Source: Natrinema gari JCM 14663
GTDB lineage: Archaea > Halobacteriota > Halobacteria > Halobacteriales > Natrialbaceae
Assembly (NCBI RefSeq): GCF_000337175.1
Contig: NZ_AOIJ01000052.1
Coordinates: forward strand, 32,381-96,380
Direction of reading: 5' to 3'
Length of the DNA: 64,000 bases
The notes beneath the pieces are model-generated. The model made no database searches, was not told the DNA's origin, and worked only from the letters and a program-made list of their open reading frames with translations. Positions 46,278 through 55,535 of this stretch are shown piece by piece; the stretch's first letter is position 1, and every line of letters begins with the position of its first letter. The translations under genes and the position numbers were made by a program.

Positions 46278-47186
46278 ATGGACATCGTCGTTTTCGGTGC
46301 CGGAAGTCTCGGCAGTCTCGTCGGCGGGCTGCTCGCCCGCGAGCACGACGTCACGCTCGTCGCTCGCGAGGCCCATGCCCGCGCCGTCGGCGACTCGGGA
46401 CTGCGGCTCGAAGGGGCGGTAGCGGATGCCCCTGATCGCGTGTTTCCGTCGGCGACGACCGACGGAACCGGACTCGAGGCGGATCTAGCCGTCGTGACGG
46501 TCAAGTCGTTCGATACCGCAGCGGCCGCCGAACGGCTCGCGATGGGAACGTTCGACGGCGTTCTCTCGCTCCAGAACGGCATGGGAAACGAAGCGACGCT
46601 TGCGGCGCGACTCGAGGGCCCGGTCCTCGCCGGGACGGCGACCTACGGGGCGGTCCTGCGAGAGCCGGGCGTCGTCGACTGTACCGGCGTCGGCGAGGTC
46701 GTTCTCGGTGCGCGAGCGGGCGGCCCGTCGACGCTTGCGGTCCGCATCGGCGAGGCGTTCGCGGCGGCCGGTCTCGAGACGACCGTCGCCGAGGATATGC
46801 CCCGACGACTGTGGGAGAAACTCGCGGTCAACGCCGGCATCAACCCGGTGACAGCCCTGACCGCGACGGAAAACGGAGCCGTGCTCGAGGACCCGGCCGA
46901 TGGCCTCTCGCGGGCGGCCGTCCGGGAGACGGCCCGCGTCGCCCGTGCCTGTGATGTCCCCCTCTCGAACCGCGAGGCGCGGTCCGCGATGGACGCCGTC
47001 GCCGAAGCGACGGCCACGAACACGTCCTCGATGCGCCAGGACGTTCTCGCCGAACGCCGCACCGAGATCGATGCGATCAACGGCCACGTCGTCGATCGAG
47101 CGGCCGAGTTGGGACTCGAGGTGCCGACGAACCGGCTGCTCACAACACTGGTCCAGACCTGGGAGCGCGGCCGCGACGTGCGATGA
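46278..47186 (+). CDS. Ketopantoate reductase (PanE/ApbA) family protein
   Basis: A 302-residue NADP-dependent reductase; family members reduce 2-dehydropantoate to pantoate for CoA synthesis, though paralogues with other substrates exist. MDIVVFGAGSLGSLVGGLLA gives the GxGxxG dinucleotide site, LSLQNGMGNEATLAARL the QNG motif, and LWEKLAVNAGINPVTALTAT contains the catalytic K-LxxNxxxNxxTAL pattern. Later NTSSMRQDVLAERRTEID and INGHVVDRAAELGLEVPTN match the C-terminal domain. The start at 46278 is fixed by the N-terminal Rossmann strand. Confidence 0.9.
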   Translation: MDIVVFGAGSLGSLVGGLLAREHDVTLVAREAHARAVGDSGLRLEGAVADAPDRVFPSATTDGTGLEADLAVVTVKSFDTAAAAERLAMGTFDGVLSLQNGMGNEATLAARLEGPVLAGTATYGAVLREPGVVDCTGVGEVVLGARAGGPSTLAVRIGEAFAAAGLETTVAEDMPRRLWEKLAVNAGINPVTALTATENGAVLEDPADGLSRAAVRETARVARACDVPLSNREARSAMDAVAEATATNTSSMRQDVLAERRTEIDAINGHVVDRAAELGLEVPTNRLLTTLVQTWERGRDVR

Positions 47187-47309
47187 GCCGTCCCCGCTCG
47201 CTCTTCTCGGGGATCCCCGACTATGCCGACGGCTCATGGAGCCGAAGCTCCGTGGTCACGATAGAAACCCAATCAAACCGGCGTTCGACCGTCGCTGGAC
47301 GAGGACGAG

Positions 47310-47675
47310 TTAGAACGGTGCTTCCGGTCCTTCGTCGGCGTTGCCGCCGTCGTCGTCGACGGTCTCGCCGGGGAACGAGGGGCTCATGCCGCCCATCTCC
47401 TCGTCGTCGCCGTCCATGCCGGTGGACGCGTTGACTTTCTCAATTTCGGGGATTTCCTTGACCATCCGGCTCTTGATCGCCTGGATCGTCATCGGCGAGA
47501 TCCCACAGCCGCTGCAGGCACCACCGAGGGCGATGCTGACTTCGCCGCTCTCGCGGTCGATGTCCTGAATCGCTGCGCTGCCGCCGTGCATCTGGATCTG
47601 CGGGAAGTTCCGCCGCAGGAAGTTCGTCACGCGGTCCTCGAGGTCGTCCCCGTCGTTCTGGGTCTCGGTGCTCAT
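47310..47675 (-). CDS. NifU-like C-terminal domain protein (Fe-S scaffold)
   Basis: A 121-residue protein with the NifU_N-independent C-terminal type domain: LRRNFPQIQMHGGSAAIQDI and ALGGACSGCGISPMTIQAIK. The CxxC motif would hold a transient Fe-S cluster for delivery to apoproteins. A charged, low-complexity tail of about 40 residues ending EGPEAPF follows. The start at 47675 (MSTETQ) is chosen over an upstream in-frame ATG 45 bases earlier. It is convergent with the PanE-like gene. Confidence 0.9.
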   Translation of the reverse strand: MSTETQNDGDDLEDRVTNFLRRNFPQIQMHGGSAAIQDIDRESGEVSIALGGACSGCGISPMTIQAIKSRMVKEIPEIEKVNASTGMDGDDEEMGGMSPSFPGETVDDDGGNADEGPEAPF

Positions 47676-47753
47676 GGAAATCCCTTGGGTATCAGCCCCC
47701 CTAAACCTTCCGTCCTCCATGTTCGCCTGCCGGCGTCGGCGACGGGTAATCGC

Positions 47754-48071
47754 TTAGTTGAACCCGAATACTCGCCGGAGTTCGGTCTCGATCTCCTCGA
47801 CGTGTGTCTCCAAGACGTCGTCGAATCGCTCCTCTTCCACGAGTACGCCCGAGAGCCGTTCGTATGGTTCGTCGGGGAGTTCGATGCGGAACTCGCCGTC
47901 GCCCTCGTAGAACGGTTCGCTCTCGTTTAACACCTCCTGGTCGATCGCGTGGACGAGCTGGGAGTCGTAGCGGTCGTTCATCCGGTTGAACGCGTTCTTG
48001 TACGCCTGCTGGAGTTCGGGGAAGTAGTTGGCGTACTTGTCCTCGAACTTCTCGGGATCGAAGTCGGCCAT
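47754..48071 (-). CDS. Haloarchaeal DUF5783-like protein
   Basis: A 105-residue acidic protein starting MADFDPEKFEDKYANYFPEL, then QQAYKNAFNRMNDRYDSQLV and a C-terminal VLETHVEEIETELRRVFGFN, which matches a widespread haloarchaeal helical family (DUF5783 as I recall). No cysteine, signal or membrane segment. Function unknown. It lies about 80 bases upstream of, and same strand as, the NifU-domain gene, so both may be on one transcript. Confidence 0.8.
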   Translation of the reverse strand: MADFDPEKFEDKYANYFPELQQAYKNAFNRMNDRYDSQLVHAIDQEVLNESEPFYEGDGEFRIELPDEPYERLSGVLVEEERFDDVLETHVEEIETELRRVFGFN

Positions 48072-48291
48072 ACTCGAGTCCAGCGCTGGCGGAGACAAAA
48101 GTCGGACGATCCCCCTCGCCTCGCGGGCATGCCGCGGTCCGGATCGGCCGCACAGAATCACGTTCGCATCGCGGACCGACCGTGCCGACCCGAAAACGTG
48201 ACAGGTTGCTGCCGTAGTAGCGGAACGGTATATAGGACCACGCGTTTGCAAGCGGAACGGACACCCCCAGTCTGGGCGATACCGAACGTAC

Positions 48292-48684
48292 ATGGCTGCT
48301 ACACAGGACCCCATCCCGCCGGAAGCGCTTCCGCCGAGATGGGGACTCGCCGACTGCCGTGACGAACGGTTCACCTATCGGCACAGCCGTCCCCCGATCG
48401 AACTGATCGCGGAGGCCACCACTGCCGACCGGTCGCATCCGGGGCTCGGTCTCTGTCGGTGTTGGGAGCTTCGCTATCGGTATTTCCTTGCCGACCGCGC
48501 GGTCTCGGAGTCGATCGGCCGCGTCTCGACACAGCGAGCCGCCATCGACGGACTGCTCGAGTGTATGCACCGCATTCACGACACGGTCTCGACGGCGGAC
48601 GACCCGTTCGCGGTCCGTGAGGTCCTCCATAGCGTCTCGCTCTCCGCTCTCGTGCCGAGCGGGATGCCCGCGTCCTCGAAGTAG
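48292..48684 (+). CDS. Hypothetical haloarchaeal protein
   Basis: A 130-residue protein beginning MAATQDPIPPEALPPRWGLA, with FTYRHSRPPIELIAEATTAD, CRCWELRYRYFLADRAVSES and a helical C-terminal part. No known domain. Codon use is normal for the genome and the arginine/tryptophan pattern looks like a genuine protein. It is convergent with the operon on the minus strand; the next gene ends 30 bases away. Confidence 0.7.
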   Translation: MAATQDPIPPEALPPRWGLADCRDERFTYRHSRPPIELIAEATTADRSHPGLGLCRCWELRYRYFLADRAVSESIGRVSTQRAAIDGLLECMHRIHDTVSTADDPFAVREVLHSVSLSALVPSGMPASSK

Positions 48685-48714
48685 CCGCGAGGTCTGTGGT
48701 CGCGTCCCGGTGGC

Positions 48715-49515
48715 TTACACGCGCCGCGACAGGTGCGCTCGAACCGTCCGCTGACAGTCACCGCAGATCCCGTACAGCCGCGTCGCGCTCGAGAGCAGCG
48801 GGTAGCGGGCCGAACAGTCCGAGTAGACGGATTCGACTAGCGTTCGATACCGGGTCCCGCCCGGTCCGTAGCGGTTCGTCGAGCGGGTAAACTGCGCCTG
48901 TCGGTCCGTCGTGAGCGTCTCGAGTCGATCCCGATAGGTCGCGAGTCGATCGTGGTGCTCCCGTAACGTCTCGAAGTCACACTGGAGGAGTGACTCGTCG
49001 GCCATCGACTGGAGCCACGCGAGGATTTCGTCGATCTCGTCGAGGGCGTCCACGAGCGTCTCCCGCTCGTTCCGGAGCGTCTGCTGGACGACGTCTGCTT
49101 CCGTTCGCCTGGTCTCGATCTTCTCGAGGACGGCCCGTTTGAGCGGCGGCGTCCAGCCCGTTTCCGATGCGAGTGCGACGGCGATGTCTTCGCTCAGTTC
49201 CGCGGCGATCGTCTCGGTGAGCGACTCGTCCGTCTCGCAGTCGGCGATACTGTAGGGACGGACGGTTTCGGCGAACGTCTCCCGAACGGTGACACAGCGC
49301 TCGCCCGTCGCGGTCGATCGCCCGGTCTGAACCGTCGTCGCCATCGCCGGCGTCGCTGCGACCGCTTGCTGGGTTCGGGCGGTTGCGAGACTCTCCGCCG
49401 GGATTTCTCGTACGCGCCGTGCGAACGCCTCGAACGCTGCGTCCCGTTGCTCGACGGCTGCCAGTTCCTCGTCGACACAGTCGAGTGCCCGATGCACGGC
49501 GGTCGATCCGGTCAT
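48715..49515 (-). CDS. Helical haloarchaeal protein (DUF7260-like), operon gene 2
   Basis: A 266-residue, mostly alpha-helical protein. VHRALDCVDEELAAVEQRDA opens a helical domain; LKRAVLEKIETRRTEADVVQ and ETLREHHDRLATYRDRLETL are likely coiled coils; the end has CSARYPLLSSATRLYGICGD then CQRTVRAHL, a possible metal or disulfide pair. I recall this shape as DUF7260. It overlaps the end of the preceding gene (ATGA), so it is the second gene of a two-gene operon. Function unknown. Confidence 0.7.
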   Translation of the reverse strand: MTGSTAVHRALDCVDEELAAVEQRDAAFEAFARRVREIPAESLATARTQQAVAATPAMATTVQTGRSTATGERCVTVRETFAETVRPYSIADCETDESLTETIAAELSEDIAVALASETGWTPPLKRAVLEKIETRRTEADVVQQTLRNERETLVDALDEIDEILAWLQSMADESLLQCDFETLREHHDRLATYRDRLETLTTDRQAQFTRSTNRYGPGGTRYRTLVESVYSDCSARYPLLSSATRLYGICGDCQRTVRAHLSRRV

Positions 49516-50444
49516 CGACTCTCACCCCACGTACAGACGAGGCCGCTCGCCGTCGCATCGCTTCGCAGGACGAACTGCCAGTCGCCCTCACCGAGCGCGG
49601 TGACGTCGGTCACGCCCAGCGGTTCGCTCGGCGTGCCCGACCGTCGCAGAATATCGATCCCGATCGGCAGCGTCGGAAACCGGGACTCGCCACACTCGAT
49701 CGCGTAGCCCCGCAGGGAGACGGTCCAGATGTCGTCGTCGGTCCCGCTCGTCGAATTCCGTGTCACGCCGTACTCCCGGATCAGCGATAACGAGTCCAGA
49801 AAGGCGAGGCTCGCTGCCACCGGATCGGCCGCCGGTTCGACCGGCGAGAGGTTCGTCGCCGCCGCCCGCAGCACCTGCATCCGTTCGGCCGTCTCGAGGT
49901 GTGCTTCGAGCTCGGATGCCATGGTCTCGAGCAAGACCAGACAGAGCGTGTTCCGGTCGGTCGTCGCTTCGGCGGCGGCCAGATACGTCTCCATGATCGC
50001 CCGCTCGGCGGCCTCGTGGTCGCGGGCCGAGAGCGATTCGAAGACGGCACCCGAGACGTCGTGGCAGAAACTGATCAGCGGGCTGTCGTCCCAGGGGTCC
50101 CGATCGACCGACGGCGGGGTGGTGTGGGTCTCGTCGTTTGCGACCCCTTGTGTGGTATCCTGGGGCGCTTCGGCCGCCCGCCCGTCTGTGTCCGTGGCCG
50201 CCGGCCGTTCCTGACAGACGACCGGATCGTAAAACGGCAACTGCGGATCGTACCGCCGGAGCGCGGCGCGGTACTGTTCGGTCGCTTGCGCGGCGTCGGC
50301 CGCGTCGGCCCGAGTCGCGAACCGCTGCCCGGCGACCGGGACGGGTCGTTCGCCGGAGCGCGCACAGACGACGTAGTACTCCCCGTCGTCGCTGGCCAGT
50401 CGTTCGATGTGGGTTCGAATGTCGCGAAGTGTCGTTCCGACCAT
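49512..50444 (-). CDS. Haloarchaeal protein (DUF7552/DUF7551-like), operon gene 1
   Basis: A 310-residue protein. MVGTTLRDIRTHIERLASDD, GEYYVVCARSGERPVPVAGQ, a helix RADAADAAQATEQYRAALRR and YDPQLPFYDPVVCQ form an N-terminal domain of about 90 residues; a low-complexity linker and a helical C-terminal domain (about 140-310) follow. GGAGG lies 8 bases before ATG 50444, which decides this start over one at 50528. The gene is downstream of two DtxR-type palindromes. No enzymatic motif is seen; the name is from recollection of similar haloarchaeal domains. Confidence 0.7.
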   Translation of the reverse strand: MVGTTLRDIRTHIERLASDDGEYYVVCARSGERPVPVAGQRFATRADAADAAQATEQYRAALRRYDPQLPFYDPVVCQERPAATDTDGRAAEAPQDTTQGVANDETHTTPPSVDRDPWDDSPLISFCHDVSGAVFESLSARDHEAAERAIMETYLAAAEATTDRNTLCLVLLETMASELEAHLETAERMQVLRAAATNLSPVEPAADPVAASLAFLDSLSLIREYGVTRNSTSGTDDDIWTVSLRGYAIECGESRFPTLPIGIDILRRSGTPSEPLGVTDVTALGEGDWQFVLRSDATASGLVCTWGESR

Positions 50445-50571
50445 GGGTTTCCTCCAGTCGTATTCGGGTTTCGTCGCGGCCGTCCCGACCGCTCGCGCCG
50501 ACGAGAGCTGGATTGTGGCCCTTGCCACAATCGTGCTCCACCGGTAACCATCGGGGACCGCTCGTTCATTC

Positions 50572-50622
50572 TTTAGGCTAACCTAAACCATGATAAGTCC
50601 ATCGGATTTTAGGTCTACCTAA
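50572..50622. promoter_or_regulatory. Pair of DtxR/IdeR-type operator-like palindromes
   Basis: TTTAGGCTAACCTAAA (50572-50587) and TTTAGGTCTACCTAA (50608-50622) are two copies of TTAGG-N4-CCTAA spaced 36 bases apart, just upstream of the DUF7552-like operon. The half-site TTAGG/CCTAA matches the iron-dependent DtxR/SirR/Idr regulator boxes known in bacteria and in Halobacterium. They flank a weak TATA (TTATC near 50590) on the minus strand, the place for iron-dependent repression. Confidence 0.6.
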
Positions 50623-51486
50623 TCCCTCCCCGCGACGACTCCTGGCACGCTGGCCGCAATTCTATATAGCGTCATTTAGTTTACTACCGGGTGAGAAGCT
50701 GATCCGCTCCGCCGTTCCAGCTCCGGAATTCGAGCACGTGCGCCGCTGACGGAGTTCCGCACGGCTTCTGGGACTACTCGCGGCGTCGCCGGTGATGCGA
50801 CCGGACGCGAGCGGTTCGTCCACCGAACCAACCCACGGCTAACCGATCGTCGCTTCGGTGCGGACGAACGAACCCCCAGGACCGCCTTGAACGCGGCCAC
50901 ACCACCAGCGCCTCGCGAAGCGGCGCGACCGATGTCATCATCACGCGACTCCGAAGCCGTCGGCGGCGACGCGGTTGGTTCGGGTGACCGGCGGCCGGCT
51001 ACTGCCCCCTGATTTCGGCCGGCACGCGGGTCGGCCACATCGGGCCGGCTCCGCTCCGGCCCGGATCGACGAGTTCCCCGATGAGGTGTCCCACGGTTCT
51101 ATCGAGACGCTCGAACTCACCCGCAAGCAACTGCTCTCGAGCGGGCCGCTCTCGTGCCATCCACGGTCATCGAACCCAGGGTGTGACGGACGAATATCGA
51201 ACTGCGATGGGCACTCGAACCCGTGCCGCCATCGAAGTGCGGCGTCGAACCGGTTTTCGGCCGAGACCCGTCGTCGGTACCGGTACGACGGTCGTTCGAT
51301 CGGTTTCGACCGCGTGGCCCCGTCTCGGGCCCTCGAGCGTCCGACCTTGGGGACGGGCGATGTGGGACATAAACCAAGTAATGCTATATTGAATTTCGAC
51401 CGAGTCGTTACTGCCGGTGGCAGCACAGTGTTTATGCGGGATAACGAATTATTGATGGTAGCGCTCCCGCTGCACCGCTGGCCCCT
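50623..51486. other. Gene-free region, about 860 bases
   Basis: No frame on either strand has both gene-like codon use and a recognised family. CAATTCTATATAGC at 50659-50672 repeats exactly the 14 bases at 42690-42703 and looks like a promoter. GTTTATGC at 51432-51439 is a candidate TATA for the PHP gene. It may hold a decayed gene or a non-coding transcript. Confidence 0.45.
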
Positions 51487-52242
51487 ATGACAACTCAGAT
51501 CACGTTCGCGATCGACTTTCACGTCCACTCCGACGACTCCTACGACGGGCACGAACCGATCGAACTCATCCTCGAGCACGCCGCCGATATCGGACTCGAC
51601 GGTGTCGTTATCACCGACCACGACGAGATCGAGGAATCACGGCGCGCCGCCGATCTCGCGCCCGACTACGGGCTGGTCGGCATCCCCGGTGTCGAGGTCT
51701 CGACGCAACACGGCCATCTGCTGGCGATCGGCGTCGAGACGCGGCCCGACCCCGGGCAACCGTTCATGGAGACCGTCGAAACCGTCCGCGAACGCGGCGG
51801 GGTTGCGATCGTCCCCCATCCGTTCCAGCGCAGCCGACACGGTGTCCGCAAAGGTACCATCGAGGACGCCGACGCGATCGAGACCTACAACTCGATGGTC
51901 TTTACCGGCTACCGCAACCGCCGCGCCCGGACGTTCGCCGAGCGCCGCGACTATCCACAGATCGGTGCCAGCGACGCCCACTACCTGCCGAACGTCGGCA
52001 AAGCCTATACCGAGGTCGTCGTGACACCCGACACGGCGACCCCGACGAAAGCCGACATCGACGGTGCCCATCTTGTCGAGGCCATCCTCGAGGGGCGGAC
52101 CCAGATCCGCGGGAAACGGACGCCGATCCGCAAGAGCGCCGTCCAGTACGGGAAGGGTGCGGTGCGGAAAACGGCCTATATGTTCACCTCGCGCGCGCCG
52201 CTCTTGCCGACGGTCCCGGCCTCGATGGACAGATCGACCTGA
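51487..52242 (+). CDS. PHP-domain phosphoesterase
   Basis: A 251-residue metal-dependent PHP domain protein of the TrpH/RtcB-like YciV group. Metal ligands are visible as DFHVHSDDSYDG near 11, VITDHDEIEES near 40, GVEVSTQHGHLL near 68, VPHPFQRSR near 115 and IGASDAHYLPN near 160. It would hydrolyse a phosphoester, perhaps of nucleotides or sugar phosphates. The C-terminus (KRTPIRKSAVQYGKGAVRKT) is basic. Confidence 0.9.
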   Translation: MTTQITFAIDFHVHSDDSYDGHEPIELILEHAADIGLDGVVITDHDEIEESRRAADLAPDYGLVGIPGVEVSTQHGHLLAIGVETRPDPGQPFMETVETVRERGGVAIVPHPFQRSRHGVRKGTIEDADAIETYNSMVFTGYRNRRARTFAERRDYPQIGASDAHYLPNVGKAYTEVVVTPDTATPTKADIDGAHLVEAILEGRTQIRGKRTPIRKSAVQYGKGAVRKTAYMFTSRAPLLPTVPASMDRST

Positions 52243-52318
52243 GTCGCGTCTCGGGTCGGCTGCCACCTTGCAGGACTTGGTTCTCGGAGCCGGTTCGAGA
52301 CACGGTCGCCTGTCGGGA

Positions 52319-53803
52319 TTAGGAGAGTTGCTCGCCGACGAGTTCGTCGGCGCGGTCGACGAACGCGTCTTCTTTCCCTTTCGGAACCGTGGCCCCCGCC
52401 GCGACATCGTGGCCACCCCCATCGCCGCCGACGGCCCGGGAAGCTTCGCCCATCACGACCGAAAGGTCAAGCCCCTGCCGAACGAGGGAGTGGGTCCCCC
52501 GCGAGGAGACTTTGACCTCCTCGTCGTTTTTCTCGGCGAACGCGATGATTGGCTTCGAGCGGCTGATCCCTGCATTCCCCATCGCCATCCCGGCGACGAT
52601 ACCGACGATGGTCTCGCGGATCTCGTCGCTCGCGTGGAACCACTGGACGTGCTCCTCCTGGGTCGCCCCCTCGCTCGTGACGAGATCAATACCCGCCGAG
52701 AGGTTTCGCCGGTGCTCGCGCAGCAGTTGACGCGCCCGCTCGAGCGCGCCGTCTCGGTCGCCGAGACAGACGCCCAGCCCGACATCGGCCCGCTCGTAGC
52801 GGGCGGTCGCGTTCAACAGGGTCGAGAACTCGCTTGCATCACGGAGTTCGGTCCCGACGGGTTCCTCGCTCAGGACGTAGGCCGTGCTAACGAGTCCGTC
52901 GATCTTCGTCGCGGGCACGCCGCTCGAGACGGCCCGCCGGACGAGCGCGCTGGCGACCGTCCGTTTCTCGTCGTTCGAAAGATCGGCCCAGCGCCGCCAC
53001 TCGCCGTCGCGTTTCAACTCGAGGTCGAGTCCGTCGAGAAAGCGAAGCGCGCCGTTCTCATCGTTCGAGATGCCGGGGATGTGGACGTCGGTGGCGTACT
53101 CGAGCAGTTTCGGGAGCGGCCGAGTCTGTTTGCCGTACAGTGCGAGGTCCTTCCCCGTCTCGAGGACGCCGGCCGCGACGCCCTCCTCGACGATGCCCTC
53201 GTTCGCGCCGTGGAGTTCGCCGCCGGCAGCCTGCATGTCGCCGACGGCACCGACGACGGCGAGCGCGGCGAGGTCGCGGTTGTCTGCGTGGGCGTTCGCG
53301 GTCCCCGACGCGGTAGCGGCCCCTCCATCGGCCGCAACCGACGGCTCCGGATCGGCGTCGGACACGTCGGCCAGCGCCCGCGCGAGGACGTAACTCGCGC
53401 CGGCACCCGAGAGTTCGGACGCGCCGTTGATGCCGAACAGGAGCGGGTTGAGGTGGAACTCGGTGTCCCGATCGGCGGGCTGGTGGTGGTCGGCGATGAC
53501 GGGTGTGAACTCGCCCGCATCCTCGTGGTCGCCGATGCTGTCGAGCTGGCCGCTCCCGAAGTCGGTAAAGAGAACGGTCTCGTAGTCGGCCGCCGCGATC
53601 GCGGCGATCGCGTCCTCGTCCAGTTGCTTCTCGAAGACCGTCTCGAAGGGAATCTCGGCTCGTTCGAGCGCTTGCGCGGCGATCGCGGCGCTCGTGAGTC
53701 CGTCGGCGTCGATGTGGGAAGCGAGCAACACGCGATCGGCCTCGCACAGCCGCTCTGCGCACGCTGCCGCGCGATCCTCGAGTTCGGGAACCGGCCCTGC
53801 CAT
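52319..53803 (-). CDS. RecJ-like DHH-family exonuclease/phosphoesterase
   Basis: A 494-residue DHH superfamily protein of the archaeal RecJ-like group. The DHH ligands are in SHIDADGLTSAAIAAQALER near residue 29, LFTDFGSGQLD near 79 and PVIADHHQPADRDTE near 101; the C-terminal DHHA1 domain has GGDGGGHDVAAGATVPKGKE. Relatives are ssDNA 5'-3' exonucleases or GINS-associated nucleases; which one is not decided here. It is convergent with the PHP gene and divergent from the next cassette. Confidence 0.88.
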   Translation of the reverse strand: MAGPVPELEDRAAACAERLCEADRVLLASHIDADGLTSAAIAAQALERAEIPFETVFEKQLDEDAIAAIAAADYETVLFTDFGSGQLDSIGDHEDAGEFTPVIADHHQPADRDTEFHLNPLLFGINGASELSGAGASYVLARALADVSDADPEPSVAADGGAATASGTANAHADNRDLAALAVVGAVGDMQAAGGELHGANEGIVEEGVAAGVLETGKDLALYGKQTRPLPKLLEYATDVHIPGISNDENGALRFLDGLDLELKRDGEWRRWADLSNDEKRTVASALVRRAVSSGVPATKIDGLVSTAYVLSEEPVGTELRDASEFSTLLNATARYERADVGLGVCLGDRDGALERARQLLREHRRNLSAGIDLVTSEGATQEEHVQWFHASDEIRETIVGIVAGMAMGNAGISRSKPIIAFAEKNDEEVKVSSRGTHSLVRQGLDLSVVMGEASRAVGGDGGGHDVAAGATVPKGKEDAFVDRADELVGEQLS

Positions 53804-53981
53804 CGAGGAATCCTGGGGCGGCTTCGGGGATAAAGGTGCGGTCCTGTGGGTCGCGAGGAGACACTGCGGTCGCGTTGTTTGCTCGACGGGAATCGAACTG
53901 CCCTTCGTTCCAGCGTGTGGTTGATCGAGTGACTTGTCGACGGGTCAGTACAATTAAGATCTCATGCCGGCGAGATTCAGT

Positions 53982-54854
53982 ATGGAGCTTCTGGTCGCGG
54001 GTGGCACCGGGTTCGTCGGCCAGGCGCTGTGTCGCGTCCTGATCGATCGCGGGCACGGGGTCACCGCGGCGTCCCGAACCCCCGACACGGACGGCCTCCC
54101 AGCGGCCGTCGAGACGGTCGCTGCCGACGTGACCGATCCCGATCTTGAGGCGATCGTCGACGGGCACGACGCGGTCGTGAACCTCGTGGCGCTTCCCTCG
54201 CACGTGCAGCCGCGAGGACGGAGCCACGAGGCGGTTCACGTCGACGGCACCCGGCACCTCGTGGCGGCCAGCGAGCGGGCCGGGGTCGAGCGATTCGTCC
54301 AGTTGAGCGGTCTTGGCGTCGAGTCGGGCGTCGAGACGGCCTACTTCCGGGCGAAACGCCGGGCCGAGCGAGTCGTTCGCGACGCCGACCTCGAGTGGGT
54401 CATTTACCGACCGTCGGTCGTGTTCGGCGACGGCTGTGCATTCGTTCCGTTCGTCGAACGGATGGCACCGCCGCTGTTCACGCCGCTCCCGGGGAGCGGC
54501 CGGATGCGACTCCAGCCGATCTGGGTCGAGGATCTCGCACCGATGCTTGCGGACGGACTCGAGGACGATCGCCACGTCGGGCACTGCTACGAGATCGGCG
54601 GTCCCGAACGGCTCACGCTCGCGGAGACGGTCACGCTGATACGGGGCGGCGGCGTCGTCGTTCCGATTCCGATGGCGCTGGCAGCCCTTCTCGCGGCGGT
54701 GATCGATCCGCTCCCCTGGATCCCGTTCGGTCGCGACCAGTATCGCGTCCTCGAGTTGGACAACACGACGGCGAACAACGACGTCACGGCGTTTGGCGCT
54801 GATCCGGCGTCGCTCCGAACGCTGTCGGCGTCCCTGGCGAAAGACGGGGACTGA
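53982..54854 (+). CDS. NAD(P)-dependent epimerase/dehydratase (NDUFA9-like), cassette gene 1
   Basis: A 290-residue atypical short-chain dehydrogenase. MELLVAGGTGFVGQALCRVL gives the GxxGxxG NAD(P) site; HDAVVNLVALPSHVQPRG and FRAKRRAERVVRDADLEWVI then YRPSVVFGDG match the complex I NDUFA9-like branch, in which the catalytic YxxxK is degenerate (FRAKR here). It is first in a tight three- or four-gene unit with DUF4166 and YndJ genes. The start at 53982 is preferred over an ATG 18 bases upstream. Confidence 0.88.
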   Translation: MELLVAGGTGFVGQALCRVLIDRGHGVTAASRTPDTDGLPAAVETVAADVTDPDLEAIVDGHDAVVNLVALPSHVQPRGRSHEAVHVDGTRHLVAASERAGVERFVQLSGLGVESGVETAYFRAKRRAERVVRDADLEWVIYRPSVVFGDGCAFVPFVERMAPPLFTPLPGSGRMRLQPIWVEDLAPMLADGLEDDRHVGHCYEIGGPERLTLAETVTLIRGGGVVVPIPMALAALLAAVIDPLPWIPFGRDQYRVLELDNTTANNDVTAFGADPASLRTLSASLAKDGD

Positions 54855-54857
54855 CCC

Positions 54858-55535
54858 ATGACCGGACTATTCGAGCGCGAGGTCGGACCGGCGTGGCGGA
54901 CGCTTCACCCCCGCATCCGGGAGCGATACGGTCTCACGGCCGGCGCGGGACGCGAAGCGGTGGGTGTCGGACGGATGACCGACCTCGCTCGACACCCCCT
55001 CGCGGTGCCGGCGCTCTGGCTCGGGACGTTCGACGATGTTCTCTTTCCCGAAGGCGGGACCGACGTCCCGTTTACGATCGTCACGGAGCCGTTCCTCGAC
55101 GAGGACGGCAACGAGGCGCTCACCCTCCGCCGGCGCTTCGAGACGTCGCCGCCCCGGACGTTCGTGGACACGCTGCGGTGGAACCCTGCTCGAGGGTGTC
55201 TCACCGACCTGCTTGGCCACCGCGGACGCGTCGCCGCCGACGTTCACGTCGATGCCGAAGACGGGGCGCTGGCGCTCTCGATCGGCACCCAGTGGCTTCG
55301 GGTTGGGGGTCGATACCTCGCGCTCCCGTCCCCGCTGTCGGTCGATGGCCGTCTCCGTGACTGGTACGACGACGAGGCCGACCGCTTCCGCGTCGCGGCG
55401 TCGATCACGAACCCGCACCTCGGGACGGTCTTCGGGTACGTCGGCGCGTTCGAAAACGAGCTTCGACCGTCCGACGGCGACGCGACGCCGCGACGGTCTC
55501 TCGGCGGTATCGACCTGCCGGGTGAGACCGCGTGA
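54858..55535 (+). CDS. DUF4166 protein, cassette gene 2
   Basis: A 225-residue protein of the DUF4166 family: FEREVGPAWRTLHPRIRERY opens it, LARHPLAVPALWLGTFDDVL and ETSPPRTFVDTLRWNPARGC follow, ending in a beta-rich half with DRFRVAASITNPHLGTVFGY. No activity is known for the family. It begins 3 bases after the epimerase stop and overlaps the start of the YndJ gene by 4 bases (GTGA), so translation is coupled. Confidence 0.85.
   Translation: MTGLFEREVGPAWRTLHPRIRERYGLTAGAGREAVGVGRMTDLARHPLAVPALWLGTFDDVLFPEGGTDVPFTIVTEPFLDEDGNEALTLRRRFETSPPRTFVDTLRWNPARGCLTDLLGHRGRVAADVHVDAEDGALALSIGTQWLRVGGRYLALPSPLSVDGRLRDWYDDEADRFRVAASITNPHLGTVFGYVGAFENELRPSDGDATPRRSLGGIDLPGETA

Noticed and set aside
45014..46582. 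Minus-strand 522-codon frame over the S-layer gene
   Set aside because: Antisense to the S-layer anchor and linker; no family resemblance.
48292..48684. Idea that this small gene is a gas-vesicle or toxin component
   Set aside because: No motif supports it; left as hypothetical.
50975..51490. 171-codon frame ending at the PHP gene start
   Set aside because: Codon use and amino-acid composition resemble random GC-rich DNA and no domain is seen.
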